NCBI RefSeq assembly: GCF_000247695.1
Contig: NW_004624748.1
Coordinates: 8,990,395-9,054,394, forward strand
Direction: 5' to 3'
Origin: Heterocephalus glaber
Taxonomy: Eukaryota > Chordata > Mammalia > Rodentia > Bathyergidae
DNA: 64,000 nt
This document shows, one piece after another, positions 34,724 through 47,164 of this stretch; the first letter of the stretch is position 1; every line of letters begins with the position of its first letter. The notes beneath the pieces are model-generated. The model searched no databases and was not told where the DNA came from. It saw only the letters and a program-made list of their open reading frames with translations. Made by a program: the position numbers and the translations under genes.

Positions 34724-35165
34724 CAGTCAGTATTTACTAGAGAAAGAGATATAACACAAAGTATATAGATATATAAGAGAATTTACAAGATTGGCTTACA
34801 ATGGCCACCCACAGGGTCAGATGAGGAAGAGTCCAGAGGGTCTGTCTGCACACTGGAGACTGAAGGATTCAGTGGAAGTTCTGGAGCTCACTGCAGTGTC
34901 ATGTGGGGGTCTTTATTAGGAGGCTGATGGGTCTGAGCTGGAAGGCAGGAGATGAGTCTACATTGGAAGGCAAAGACTGGAGCTCCTCCAAAGGAACAGA
35001 AATAGCCAGGTCCTTCCTCATTTCCTCTTTATAAAAATCAGGCAAGAATCAGCCCTAGGGTGGATCTCCCATGCCCTAAAGTGTGGAATTGCTGAGCCAA
35101 TTTAGCTAAGCTTCTCTTAGCCAAACTTCTCAAGTTAACACAATCACTCAACCATCACAGATGAG
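34724..35165 (+). repeat. Ancient LTR-like repeat (ttctccagagaaacag class)
   Basis: tatcagtcagtatttactag/agaaagagatataacac at the start and acaatcactcaaccatcaca at the end match a common old mammalian LTR-type repeat also seen at 56888-57335 and 61455-61625. Name not assigned. Confidence 0.5.
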
Positions 35166-35269
35166 CATTATACTCCTATACATTATCTGTCTATTCCTTT
35201 GCAAACCTTGACTACAACACATGGAGTTGAGTTTTCAGTTGCTTGTGTAGCCTAATAGACTCTTGACTA

Positions 35270-35670
35270 ATTATTTTAATAGTCCCCACTGACCAATCTG
35301 GACTAAATATCTACTAACTTTAGTTAGCACCCGCCACACACCACGCCACCGCAACCTCTAGATTTTGACTCACCCTTAAGCTTAAAGAACAGAACATCCC
35401 CTCCTGAGAATTGGCTGACCACAGGGAAAAACCTTCCCTAGCCAACTGTCCCATCACATCACCTGTCCTCTCGAGCCTTATTTGTTCCCCCTATAAAAGA
35501 AAAGCTCTCTTTGTGTGACTTTCAAGATATGGGTCTTATGATCAGAGTCTTTCCCCTATTGCAATAGTCCTTCTCCTTTTATTGCAGTAATTCACCTCTT
35601 TTCAAATAAAGTCTCTCCTTACTAGCTAGGTCATGATTTGTGTTTACTTGATGCAGTTTGGGTTAAAATA
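35270..35670 (+). repeat. LTR-like segment
   Basis: TATA-like box (ccctataaaagaaaagc, about 35490), then a polyadenylation signal (caaataaagtctctcc, about 35605) about 115 bp downstream, the spacing of an LTR U3-R. Ends uncertain. Confidence 0.5.
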
Positions 35671-35679
35671 TTACCCCAT

Positions 35680-36550
35680 ATCTGCATTATCCTGAGACTG
35701 ACAAAGCCCTTCTAGATATGAAGAAAGTGGTCCTGGAAGCTCCTAGCCAAGGCCACAGTGGTGGAGCCAGCCATTTCTTATTCTCCCCCTCCCCTCCCAT
35801 TTCTTATTCTTAAGCACATAGTTACCCTACATCATCCCACCAGCTTACAGTGTGAGAGATGGAGGCTACTTCCCAGGTCCAGCACTACTGAATCCACAAG
35901 AACCTCTATGCATTTTCTCCTTGTGCATCTGCCATCCAGACCCAATAGATGTGGCTGATGACCTTGAGACCTGATGGAGTGGTGGCATCACAAGCCAGAG
36001 GAGCCAGACCCACAACTCATTGCTCAGAAGAGAGATACTTGACTGATGGTGCTAAACCACTGGGACTTGGGGTTGTGACTACAGAGTATCTGTCTTGACT
36101 GATAATCACAGGCCAGAAACTACTCTTCCAGATTTAAGCTGAAAAAGAATTTATGGAATGATTTTAGGGTGCCAGAGAAGCAGGATTAAAATTGTGCACC
36201 AGGAGGACGACTGCACACTGCAGGACTGCTCCCATTCAGAGGTTCCGCTGTACACCTGGGGTGGCCCTTGCAGCTTACCCTGTACTTGCAGGGCCTGGTG
36301 TTCCCTGAGGAGCCTAGCAGATTGGAGACCATGTGGCAGCTGCTTCTTCCTTCCCTGTCTCCTCATGTGTAAGCTCTGATTGGGGAACATAGTCACATGC
36401 TCAACCCTAGACTTGGAGGGAGGCTGGGAAAGTGAGTGCCCACCTTACTTTGAGGAAGCACACATACATGAGGTAGAGAACCCCAAACATCAGGAGGCTA
36501 TTCAGAGATACTGAGCCAAAAGAAGGACAAATATCCACAACAGTTGAAGT
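35680..36550. other. Intergenic, no gene seen
   Basis: Mixed-composition sequence; no recognisable protein, RNA or named repeat. Confidence 0.4.
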
Positions 36551-36560
36551 TCATGTTCCC

Positions 36561-36776
36561 AGGCCAGGTGTGGCGGCACATGCCTGTACTCACAGCACTT
36601 GAGGACCCTGGGCAAGGAGGATTGAAAGTTCAAGCTCAGCTTGGGTGATTTAGCAACTTAGTGAGAAAATAAAAACATATAAAACATGTAAAAATAGCTA
36701 GAGATATAGCCCAGTGGCTCAGAGTGAAGGCTCTTGGTTCAGTCCTTAGTACCAAAAAAAAAAAAAAAAAAAAAAA
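36561..36776 (+). repeat. B1-dID SINE
   Basis: B1 part (caggtgtggcggcacatgcc), linker, ID part (agctagagatatagcccagt ... ttcagtccttagtacc) and a long A tail. Confidence 0.85.
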
Positions 36777-36839
36777 TCACCTTTACTAAGTGTATCTTCG
36801 GAAGCACCCCACAAATGGAACATAGCATTACTGCCAATG

Positions 36840-37015
36840 GACAGTGTGGACTACTATATGCCAGACACTTTCTCATTCTGTATATCCTCACAATCCCATA
36901 AAACTGAAAGAAATATATTATCAGCCTCAGTTTTCTCACAAAGAAATGGAGATTGAGAACAATGAAGTCCAACAGCAAACTCCTATGGCTACCTGACTTC
37001 AAAGCACATTTTAAC
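36840..37015. repeat. MIR/L2-like fragment
   Basis: tatatgccagacactttctc, tcctcacaatcccataaaac, cagttttctcacaaagaaat: MIR core pattern. Confidence 0.55.
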
Positions 37016-37019
37016 CACC

Positions 37020-39690
37020 TTTTGCTGTCCTCTCAGCAATCAGGCCTTGTAAAAAGGGATCCAAATGTTAAGCAGATTCATTCTGTGAAACTGTCACACA
37101 CTATGAAGCTGGTCTTCTTTGCTTTTTCCTCACTTCTCTCCCTTCCTTGTCCTCAAGCATCTAATATGAAATATTCCTGTATTCGCTGTTACTATCAAGG
37201 TATAAATTAGCTTTTCTACTCTCCACTTACTCTTCACTTCTCTTTCTACAATCCATTGACTGGTCTGCTTATACATTGTCAGAATGTATCACTACTCTGT
37301 CTCCCCTGTTTCTACCATTTAATATTAGTTCCATAGGTAAATGTATACTTAATTTTTACCCTCAGTCCTTGTACCTGTGTCTTGTCAGATATTTTGGTTG
37401 GGTGAAGCTGTTCTCAAGACAAGTTCTCAGGAAAGGTTAAAGGGAACAATATTCTCTAAATTCTAATATGGTCATAAAAATTTGTCTGTGTTCTTTGTCC
37501 TTGAAAGTCAGTTTGTCCAGATACATAGTCTTGGCTCACATTTCCACTCTTTGGGTGTTTTCAATTCACTACCTGTTACCTTCTGGCAGAAAACATTGTT
37601 ATTCCATATCTGATATTAGTCTTGAGTTCTTCACTTTGAGAGAGACTTGGTTGATAGTCTGATCAGTGTATGACTTTAGGAATAACCTTGGCAAGTTAGA
37701 GAGGCTGGGGATCCATCCTCATTCCTCTGGTGAGAGCTATGGTAGGTAAGCAACTTAACCCCTTTGTGCCTTGATTGTAAAACAGGGATACAAATATCTC
37801 ACAGGACTATTGTGTGTCCTGGATCAGGTCTTGTGTTTAAAGTACCCTAGTCTTTCAAGTAAAGCCAGATATAGCAACAGCTATATTTGGAATAATTTTT
37901 GTTTCTATAGAGAGAAAAGGCATGAGCCTAAAGTTTTAGGAGCCACAGAAAAATGAAAATCACTAGTAACTCACATTTCTATAACTTTATGCAATACATT
38001 GTGTTTTGTTTCTATAAGTTATTTCAAAGAACATCTAGTTTAATTTAATTTTGAAGAAAAATGGCAAGCTTCCCTGCATGTGTTTTTTTAAGCCTCTGTT
38101 TTTAGTTCACTTTCTTCCCCTTGTTCCTTTCAATTCTTGGCTATTTTCCACACTGGGAAAAGGCACTGCAATTAGCCCAGTCCCTGAATTCCTTAGATAA
38201 TGCTGATCAAATGATCAATACTTAAGCAGCTTTATCAGTTCTTTGGACAGACCCATTAACTAATGAAGATACCCTGTTAGCATGAAGAGTAGCTCCACAT
38301 CCACAAGAAATTTGTGTCTAGATACTATCTCCCTCTCCTGAGTTCATGCCAGTTATCTAAATTTCCAGTCAAAGCACTCAGCTGGATGTTCTCTAAGGAT
38401 GCATTACTGTGATTCGGAACAAGAATCATCTCCAAATGGATTTTTGGTCTTAGGTTTATCCTGATGGGAAAGAGGACACACCTCTGACTGAGCACATCAC
38501 TGATGGCTCAGCATAGCTTCTGAGCTTCTGCATGAACAATCTGAGGACCAGTGTTGGTCTTTGTGAGGCCAGTGCTACAAAAGAAGAGAAAATCCTTAAT
38601 CCCTGATGGATGTCAGCAACCTCTCCCTCCTGTCCATTTTTCTGTCTCTTCCCACATGATCTTTATAAAGTTCTCATGGCTGACCTTTTGAAACAAAAAG
38701 AGCACTGACAAGCCACAAAGGTTGCAGATAGTTTATGCCCAGAGCTTTTTCCATATACTTTTTCTGTGGCCCTGTAGGAATGAATAAATTCACACACCAG
38801 TCCAGGCCATATGTGTCCCCCACACATGTGAAGATAGGACTCGTTTTGAAAAACACTTTAGTATTCCTCTTTCCTTAGTTATCCAAAGAGCAACTCTGGG
38901 CTTTCTACTCTCTTCAAATGTGTACAATATACCTCTGCAAAGGTGCAATTCAGAGCTTGCAGCCTCAGTTGTTTGTGGATTTTTCCTTAGAATCTAACTA
39001 ATAATTGTTAGAGGAAACCCCCACAGTTTCTCAGAAACTGCAAATATCCTTCCTTCACAATTGACAATTGTTTTTTCAGCAGGAGGTTTGCAAGTAGCCA
39101 ATCTGAGAGCGTTATTCAGTTCTTGCTGCTGATTGGCTGCTGTCCTATAACCCATCTCTGGTAGATGCATCAGCCTTCCCACATCATAACAGGTTGCCGT
39201 ATCACATGTAGCTATCTCCAGTGCTCTTGATTTTGTTCTTCTTAAAGACCTAAAAACCCTAAGATGCCACCAAAATGCCCTGCACCTTCTAAGGCTTTAT
39301 TAATACAGTATTTTATAAAATTACATAACTGGAAGACATAGCATATTTCAGGTTTAAACTATAAAAATAGGCATTTTTCTGACCATATCTGAAATTCCCA
39401 GTTTTTTACAATTCACAGGTGCTCTAGGAATGTAACCCTCATGGATTTTGCCACTTTATATGCACATCTAAAGGTTATAGAGACACGCTGTGTTTGTTTG
39501 TCAAAGGAAGCTTCTGACATTGAGGGAGCCCAGGAAACGATTCTTCCATCACGAGTGGTGTGCATTGTATGAACAGAACGCCCTTGGGTCTCACTCTTCT
39601 CCCAGGGTGATACTCTGGCTCCTTTACTTCCATGTCAGGGAATGTGATTTCATCATTTCTTCTCATCTTCAGCTTTTGCCTAATTCTTTA
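37020..39690. other. Intergenic, mostly unassigned
   Basis: Only a MIR-like patch near 37745-37820 (aacttaacccctttgtgcct) is recognised. No gene evidence. Confidence 0.5.
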
Positions 39691-39699
39691 TGGAATATT

Positions 39700-39724
39700 C
39701 ATTCTCTCTCTCTCTCTCTCCCTC

Positions 39725-39779
<55 letters not shown>
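39700..39779. repeat. (CT)n microsatellite
   Basis: Nearly pure CT dinucleotide with one ccctcttcc interruption. It creates the artificial Leu/Ser and Arg/Glu frames across it. Confidence 0.95.
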
Positions 39780-39780
<1 letters not shown>

Positions 39781-39959
39781 GCCTGATAGTTTGGATATTC
39801 CTGAGCACTGCCAATGTAAGCAAAATGAAAGCCCTGCTCCTGACTGGGGCAGCCATGGGTTGGTAGGTTTGAGCTGCGTAACTGGAATGACCAGTCTGTA
39901 ACTTAACTAGGACGAGTCCCTCTCCTGGTCCCACTGTCTCCAACAACACTATCCGAAAC

Positions 39960-40250
39960 AGGATGCTAAATGTGGGTCTCCCCCAAATTCATACGTTGAA
40001 ACCCTAACCCCCAAAGTGATGGTATGGGGTGGGGGTTAGGGCAGTAATTGGGTCATGAGAGTGAGTCCTCATGAATGGGGACAGCACCCTCATAAAAAGA
40101 GAGAGAGATGAGATCTCCCCACTCTGCCCAGCCCTATGCATGTGACCAGGAGAGGCCCAGGGAGGACAGGATCAGGAGAAGGGCCACCCCAGAACCCCAC
40201 CATGCTGGCTCGCCAATCTTGAGTTCCGAGCTTCCAGAACTGTGATGGAA
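39960..40250 (+). repeat. MaLR (MLT1-type) LTR fragment
   Basis: cccccaaattcatacgttga, aaccctaacccccaaagtga, gtgagtcctcatgaatgggg, agcttccagaactgtgatgg follow the MLT1 pattern. Confidence 0.7.
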
Positions 40251-40511
40251 GAAAAAGTGTTTTTTTCCAGCCGCCAAGTCCATATGGGAGCTTGAGTTAA
40301 GGCGTAGGAGATGTGTCTTTCACTTTCATTGTGTTTATGTGTGTATGTGAGACATATTCGTGTGGAAACTTTGTTTGCTTGAACCTCTGTCTTTTTCATG
40401 TGAAAAATGAGAGAAGAAAGTGGGGTAGGCAGGGTTTTTATATGGGGATCTGTGAAATGAAGACAAAACTGAAGAGGTTGGAGAGGAGTAGAAAAAAATC
40501 CAAGTGGCAAA

Positions 40512-40705
40512 GCTGCCAGACATGGTGGCACCTGCCTGTGATCACAGCACTTTGTAATCCCAGGCAGGGGGACAGAAAGTTCAAGCCCAGCCTGGGCAAC
40601 TTTCACTAAATGTAACCCTATCTCAAAATCAAAAATAAAAAGGGCTGGGGTTCTAGCTCAGTGTGAAGGCTCTGGGGTCAATTCCCAGTGCTAGAAAAAA
40701 AAATT
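40512..40705 (+). repeat. B1-dID SINE
   Basis: gccagacatggtggcacctg, A-rich linker, gggctggggttctagctcag ... cagtgctag and A tail: complete dimer. Confidence 0.88.
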
Positions 40706-40867
40706 AATAAAGCATCAACTGAGCAGAAGTACTTAAGTGTGAGTGGAGAGAAGTGAGAGAATGAGGGTTTGGGGAGCAAGACTCAGGCAGATGGATTTAC
40801 AACACTGAGCTTTTAGTTTCATTTTAGGGTACACAGTATAAAAGTTATGATTTAATATGTTACATGC

Positions 40868-40925
40868 ACTGGACCTTGCGCTTGAGAGGCAGGCAGCAGC
40901 ACCACTGAACCGAAATCCCCGGCCC
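40868..40925 (-). repeat. Truncated ID SINE
   Basis: Antisense ID body (ggaccttgcgcttgagaggc ... aaatccccggccc) lacking the B-box end and tail; followed by ctctctctttctttctttc. Confidence 0.8.
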
Positions 40926-40954
40926 CCTCTCTCTCTCTCTTTCTTTCTTTCTTC

Positions 40955-41040
40955 CTTTCAGACAGTATTTTGCTATATATCCCTGACTGGCCTACAACTT
41001 GTGATCATCCTCCTGCCTCAGCATCCTGGGTGCTTTGTTT
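40955..41040 (-). repeat. B1 SINE fragment
   Basis: cagacagtattttgctatat, gatcatcctcctgcctcagc: diverged antisense B1. Confidence 0.65.
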
Positions 41041-41509
41041 TCTTATGGTGCCATGGTGACTGTTCTTCTGTGGTATGCAAACCTCAGAAGTGGGCTTGAG
41101 GATGAAGTTGCAGAGGAACTTGTAAGTTGAGGAACAGAATTTCCCATGCAGCTCTTTCTGACACTGGAAGCCAGGCAAACTCTGGGGTGAACAGCTCAGC
41201 ACCTGGCCACGTTCTCCAGACATCAGTACCACCAGACTAAGGGGCACTATTGTCATTGCAGCCCTGGGATGTTAGCAAGGGCAGAACCCAAGACTTCCAA
41301 AGGCCCCCACTCCATCTCCACACATACCAACCTTCCTGGGCACCCGTGGCCCATTCCTCTCCCTCTCACCAAGCAGAAGTCCCTTTAGCACCATAGCTGC
41401 TTTCTCAGGACACACAGCCACTTTCAGGTTCAAGGCTCCAGTCCCCCCCAAACAACTCTGCCCACTGCCAAGACAGCTCTTGCTACAGACAATTCTGATT
41501 ATGTGGCTT

Positions 41510-41870
41510 TCTGCCTAGTACCCTCCAGCGGTTCTTCACAGCTCAGGACAAACTCAGCCTTCCCTCACCAGCCTCAGCTGGGCCTGGCCTGCCTCGTGCT
41601 CCAAGCAGCCTTCTCTGCCTCACTGGGCATGGCTCCCAAGTGCCACACGCTGGCTTTCTTAGAGCACTGTGTGTTTCCCCACATGCCGCCCCTTCCCTGG
41701 CATCACTTCCTGGATGATCCTTGTTCTTTAAAATGGGCCCCATCCAAGAAGCCTTCCGGGATCAGTAGCCCTGCCCAAGTTTTTCCGGTGCCAATTTTCA
41801 ATGCTGTTGGAGCATCTATGACATTTCTGATATGTTTCGCTTCAATGTGTGAGAATGAGCAATGAATAAG
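41510..41870. repeat. L2-like ancient LINE fragment
   Basis: accctccagcggttcttcac and atccaagaagccttccggga are typical of L2 3' ends. The 120-codon frame across it is accidental. Confidence 0.6.
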
Positions 41871-42119
41871 GGGCCTGTGGGAAAAAGATACACACTTCCC
41901 ATCAGTTAGAAGAGGATTCTCCACCTGCACACCAGCCCCAGACTGCTGTGTCATCCTCAGGCGAGTGCAGATGTGAAAAGGACAGATGTGTGAGGAAGGG
42001 GCACTGCACACAGGGCTCACTTTCATCTGGGGCAGTGAGAGGGTGGAGCAGGACAGGGCACCAAGGATCCCTGTGCTGCTACTGGCAAATCTGATAGGAG
42101 GAGGCAGCAGCTGTGCTTT

Positions 42120-42241
42120 TTTGTTTTGTTTTTTGAGACAGGGTCTTGATTTATAGTCCAGGCTGGCTCCAAACTCATGGCGATCCTCCTGTCTCAGCCT
42201 CCCAAATGATGGGATTACAGGTGTGTGCCACTACACCTGGC
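42120..42241 (-). repeat. B1 SINE
   Basis: Antisense: gagacagggtcttgatttat, aggctggctccaaactcatg, gggattacaggtgtgtgcca. Confidence 0.88.
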
Positions 42242-42649
42242 ATCTCTGCTTTTATAATGTGGAAAGTTCTGACCCATTTGGATTCAGGAGCTTCTGCAGT
42301 GCCCTCAGACTTTTCTTTTTCTCACTCCTCCTAGGCCTGCACCTCTCTACTTGTGCCCCACCATCTGTGGCTGTGCTCACCCCACCTGTGTCTGTCCTGT
42401 ATGTCCCTTTCTCCAGGTAGCAGGAGAGATGTCTTCAGGAACCTGGCTCATCCTACTTGAGCTAACCCAGCAGAAAATACGAGTTCTTCCTTGAAGCCTG
42501 CAAATCACACATAGGAAGAAGAAAGAGCCTGACCTAAGGACTCTCCCCAGAACCTTGGTTCTTACTTTATTCTGTTTAGGACTCATCATTCAAAGAGTAT
42601 GTCTTGAGTATCTACCCTGTGCCAGGTAGAGGATACAGCATCAAGTAGG

Positions 42650-42975
42650 GTGTGTTGTTCAACATTCTGTCATTGTGACAAAATACTTGAGATTATCCAT
42701 TTATAAAGAGGAAAGGTTTATTTTGGCTGATGATTTCAAAGGTTTCAGTCCGTGGTTGATTGACCCATTGCTTTTGGGCCTGTAGTGAGACAGAACATCA
42801 TGGCTGGGAGAATGTGGTAGAGTAAAGCTTCTCTCCCCATGGTGTCTGGGAAACAAATAGAGACAGGAAGGGGCTGGGGTCCCAATATCCCCTTCAAGAG
42901 TACACCCTTGTAGTCTAATTTCCTTCTATTAGGCTCCACCTTCTAATAGATCTGCTACTTCCCAATAACACCATG
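42650..42975. repeat. MaLR-type LTR (MST/THE-like)
   Basis: tataaagaggaaaggtttat, ttgcttttgggcctgtagtg and aggctccaccttctaataga follow the MaLR pattern. Confidence 0.65.
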
Positions 42976-43657
42976 GGCTGGTGACCAAGACTGAAACCAC
43001 ACTATGAAGAGACAAAAAGGAAGAGGCTTAATGATCACAGGATGGGGTAGGTGAGGGGAATTGTGGTCCACATTTGGCAGTGTTAGAAAACTGGTATATA
43101 AAAGGCAGAGATACCAGCTGTGGCAAAGTATACCTGGGTCAGGTGATCCACTAGTGCTTCCTTATCAGTGGCAATATGAAACAAATTTTTTTTAAATTGG
43201 CATTTCCCCAAAGTGGTAAAAAAATAAAAAGCAGGGCAAAGACCTGAAAACCAGCAGCACTCCAAGTATAAACATTTTGTCAGTGCTCAGTGAGGAAAAT
43301 GCCCCTTAGCAAGTGCCATCCTGGAGGCCTGGTACAGCTCCACTAAGGAACTCTGGCTGGGCCAGGCAGGTCCCTGATTTACATGCTTAGTTTCTATGAG
43401 AACCTCAGGGTCCTTGTGGCAAAGACTTTTAATTTTTAAAGAATTAAGATAATGGAAAAAACATTAAATAATTTGTTTTCTCAAAAGGAGTTGCAAAAAA
43501 AAAAAGTATAAAGAGTTCTCCTGGACACTTTGCCCACTTTTCCTCAATAATAACATCTAGTACTATAATACATTTTCAAAGTCAGGAAATTGGCATTGGT
43601 ACAATGTTAACAACTAAGCTATCAATTGCATTTGGTGCTTGCTAGTTTTAATATGTA

Positions 43658-43664
43658 TGTGTGC

Positions 43665-43709
<45 letters not shown>
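43658..43709. repeat. (GT)n microsatellite with a (GC) core
   Basis: Alternating purine/pyrimidine run including gtgcgcgcgtgtg. Confidence 0.95.
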
Positions 43710-44139
43710 AGCACTAATCAGGATACAGAATGAAGATAAGGTATTTTGGCCTGGATTGTTGATCTTTTTTTCTTTTTTACAGAAAAAGTTTTAATTGGAA
43801 AATAAGAGAAAATGGCAAAGGGCTTTAATTTGAGGAGCCCAAGAAGATCAGGCTAGCCTTAAGAAAGGAAAGTAAGAAGATAGAAAAGGAGTCCCCCTTC
43901 AGCAGCTTGAGGAGGCACACTCTGACAAAGGAGGTCAGGCTGCCCCACCTGAAAGACAGAAGGACAGCTTTAAGGGAGTAGCTGGTGGGTGGGTGGGGCC
44001 CAGGTGATTTCACCTCAGCCCTGGTTTCCTGGCTCTGAAATCCTCATGGCTTGAAGCAAAGCTTTTCTTTTTTTTTTTAATTGAAGGAAAGTTTGATTCC
44101 CCTGAAATGATTGTCCGTTTATGGTAGTTTCAGTCATGA

Positions 44140-44550
44140 AGAGCTTTGCTTTTCCTGGAGTCCAAGTGATCACAGGTTTAGGACAAGGGCCAGGGACTTC
44201 TGGGTGTAGTTGAATGTCCCTATAAATCCCTTATCTTAGACTCCTCAGTCTAGGAGGATGAGAGTCTGTAAATTCAGGGCTAATCAAGCTTGTTTGCCAA
44301 CTTTTAGATAGATACCCCCTAAATGATTAACCCACCTACCTACAGAGCTAAGTAGGAATCTCAGCCAAAGTTTTACAGTAACAAAGAATATAAAACAAAG
44401 GTCCAATTATGTTCTGCTTTTAGTTACTTACAGGGCCTCAGTAGGCCCTCCTGAAGAGTCATAGTTTTCAGCAAAAATGGCTAGGTCTCTGACTGTCACA
44501 GAAGAAAACACAAATCATGCTTTAAATGAGTAGCAGGCTAGGGACCCAGT
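44140..44550 (-). repeat. LTR-type repeat 'family X', copy c
   Basis: attcagggctaatcaagctt, aatgattaacccacctacct, gagtagcaggctagggaccc match copy a in the same orientation. Confidence 0.7.
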
Positions 44551-44763
44551 GGATTGTTAATCTTGAAACAGATCCCAACAAACAGAGAGGAAAGAGACTG
44601 GGACCCCACTTGCCTGGCCCCCAGCACTCCTGGCCAGTAAGGAGTCTGAGGAGACCTACTGCTTGTCAACTGAAGGACAAAGATCATTTCCTACACATTC
44701 TGGGAGGTGCTGGCCTCCTTGTCCCTGACTGGGTCCAAAATGGCTATAAATCAGGGACATAAT

Positions 44764-45213
44764 TGTAAGACCGAGGGCCTTACCAAATGCTCCGAGGAGC
44801 TGACTGCAGTGAGGATCACCCAGGAGGGAACACACCAGACAGATTGAGATGGTAAAAAACAGACCTTTATTAGCCTGGCCAGACAGCACCCTCCAAGCAA
44901 TAAGCTAAGAGAGGCCCCAAGCTCAGGGGGTTGGAAGGTTTTATAGAGGCTGCAGGGGTGCTTAGCAAGCAGAACTACAGAAGCAGAATTTTTGCAGTTA
45001 GAGGACGGTTAGGGGAGTTTGCAGATGTTCTTTACTTATCTAACAGGATGTTCTTTACACAGAAACAATGGTACATTCCAGGGTGTCTTAACAGATAAAC
45101 AAGTACATTCCAGGAACTCTGTGTCCTTTAGTGAACCCGAAACCCACAGGGACAAGATGGAGGGCCTGTAACAAGATGGTGTTACTTGTGCTAAGTCTCA
45201 CCAGGGTCTTACA
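44764..45213 (-). repeat. 3' LTR of the - provirus
   Basis: 450 bp, in proviral sense TGTAAGACC to GGTCTTACA. TATA box (complement of ttttatag, about 44939-44946) and intact AATAAA (complement at 44866-44871). Confidence 0.93.
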
Positions 45214-45232
45214 TTCCCCACTGATTTATCTA
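45214..45232 (-). promoter_or_regulatory. Polypurine tract
   Basis: In proviral sense, taaatcagtggggaa abuts the 3' LTR start, the position of the plus-strand primer. Confidence 0.7.
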
Positions 45233-45243
45233 GGCAAGTAATC

Positions 45244-47164
45244 TTAGGCACTGCTTTCTTTTTCAAGTGGTAGCGGCCTATATCTAGCTTGCTGGTTTAG
45301 AACCATGAGATGAACGGACCCTACTCGGGCCTGAGTGTAGGCCATGAGCTTGTTGATGATGCACGGCCCAAAAATTAGTGCCAGCAGCAGGATCATCAAA
45401 GGTCCTGCCAGGGCGGACACTAGGGTAGTCAACCAGGGAGACCAGTTAAACAAAGACTGATACCATCCAGAATTTTCTTCTAATCTGTCATACTTTTCTT
45501 GCAAATGTTTGTTTACTGTAGCCAGGGTGTCTTGAATAACTTCTGATTTATTGGCATAATAACAGCACTGTTCTCCTAAGGCTGCACACAGTCCACCTTC
45601 TTTTATGAACAGGAGATCAAGACTTCGGTGGTTCTGGAGGACCATTTCCACCAAGGAGTCCACTTGTTTTTCCAGATGGGATACTGATTTAGTGATCAGG
45701 CCCAAGTTTATCCTTACTTATTGAGTTAGGGCCTTAAAGTTAGCATCCTGCACCACCAATGCTGCTGCTCCTAGAGCTGCGGATCCTGCCAGTACTGGGA
45801 TGAGGGCAGGGTGACGCTTTATTTTTATATGGTGGACTTTTCTGGTCAAATATTCCCATCCCTGTTCTCCACCATATATAAATACCTGGGGCAAGTTATG
45901 GACCAGCACACAAACCTCAGGTTCCCTTTGTAGGACAGCAACAGAGAGGCAAGGGATTATGTCTCCTGTGCATGCCCACCATGAGTTGTTTTCTGCCCTT
46001 AGGTACTTATCAGGTTCTGCAGAAGCTGTTTGGTAAAAGCAAGCACTATCTAAGTAGGATGAGGCGACCTTAGGGTTTTTAACACACAACCCTCTTCCAT
46101 GTATATCCCCTATTGACAACCTCGTCTGTTTCCAGTTATGCCCATCTTGCCTGGTTTCAGTGTAAGTTCCATTGATTGCTATTTCTATATAATATGGGGG
46201 CTTTGGGCTTAGACACATCCAACATTCATTAGTGACATTATTGTTTGATCCATTTAACACCATAAACATAGCATCCAGCATTTTTAAGTATGGTTGGATT
46301 GGTGACTCTGGGGCAGTTACGGGCACCTTGTTGGGTAGAGTGTTACCCGGGTGGCCAGTGGGGTAAGTGCGTGTTTTCTTTTTTGGCCGTGAGGAAGTGG
46401 AATTTTCTCCACACCTGTGAGGTTGGCCACTGTCTTTTTGGGGGCTCAATATCTTATAAAGGTTTCCCACTGGTTTGGGCGGTGTCACTACCGGACTTTG
46501 CTGAATGATGATGTCTGTCATTGGGTCCTGCCCATTTGCGTTTAGTGCCACTGTCCAAGATTTACCTTCCTCCCATTCTTTGTATGGATTTTGCCATTGT
46601 TTTAGCATTAACCGAATGGGGTTACAATGTCCCAAGGAGCATGAGCTACTAGCGGTTCGTCACTCCAAGGCTAAATACTGGTCATTATTTTTCCATGGGG
46701 CTATGGACTCACAGCCCCAATAGTAACAATGGTATCCTGGCCCCCCCATTACATTTTGGGTCTTTACCTATAGGACATGCATAAATATCTATGGTCTGGA
46801 GACCCCTCTCTCTGTTAAGTGTAGACCATCCCTGTTGTCCCCCAGGGGTTGAAGGGGCATCTGAACATGGCCCTGCAATGACAGACATTCCCATGGTCCC
46901 AGTAACTAGTCCTATATCACACAAGTCAACCTGAAAGATGGGCTGCCGGTCTGTTGTAACAGTAGCAATCAGGGCTCCAGTAAGTGAATTTTTGAGAGAC
47001 CATGTCCAGTTTTGGGGGGCATGGCTGGAAGGCGCCAGCTGTTGAACATCTCCTAGTACCTGAGCCAACAGGACCAAGGTTTCTATAAGTCCCCACATTA
47101 CCCATCTCAGTCCTTGACCAATCTTATCTTTAAGGGATCCTTTGCTTGTCAAATGACTCACCAT
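45244..47164 (-). pseudogene. env: ERV env (SU-TM), broken
   Basis: Start ATG at 47162-47164 overlaps the pol end, as in gammaretroviruses. A hydrophobic signal segment (about residues 20-37) opens the surface unit; it contains CWMC, the covalent SU-TM link motif. The transmembrane unit has a fusion-peptide-like Gly/Ala-rich segment, the gamma-type C-x6-CC motif, a membrane span (about 45320-45420) and a cytoplasmic tail. Lesions: a frame change near the C7 run at 46741-46747, TGA at 46660-46662, TAA at 45718-45720 just before the C-x6-CC region. In life env mediates receptor binding and fusion; this copy cannot make a full product. Confidence 0.92.

Noticed and set aside
34309..34754. Overlapping frames of 96 and 133 codons
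   Set aside because: Two frames of the same GC-balanced block; no domain and no splice context. Possibly an eroded repeat.
39490..39949. ORFs with long Leu/Ser or Arg/Glu runs
   Set aside because: Created by the (CT)n microsatellite.
40313..40609. 98-codon and 144-codon frames around a B1-dID
   Set aside because: They read through SINE sequence.
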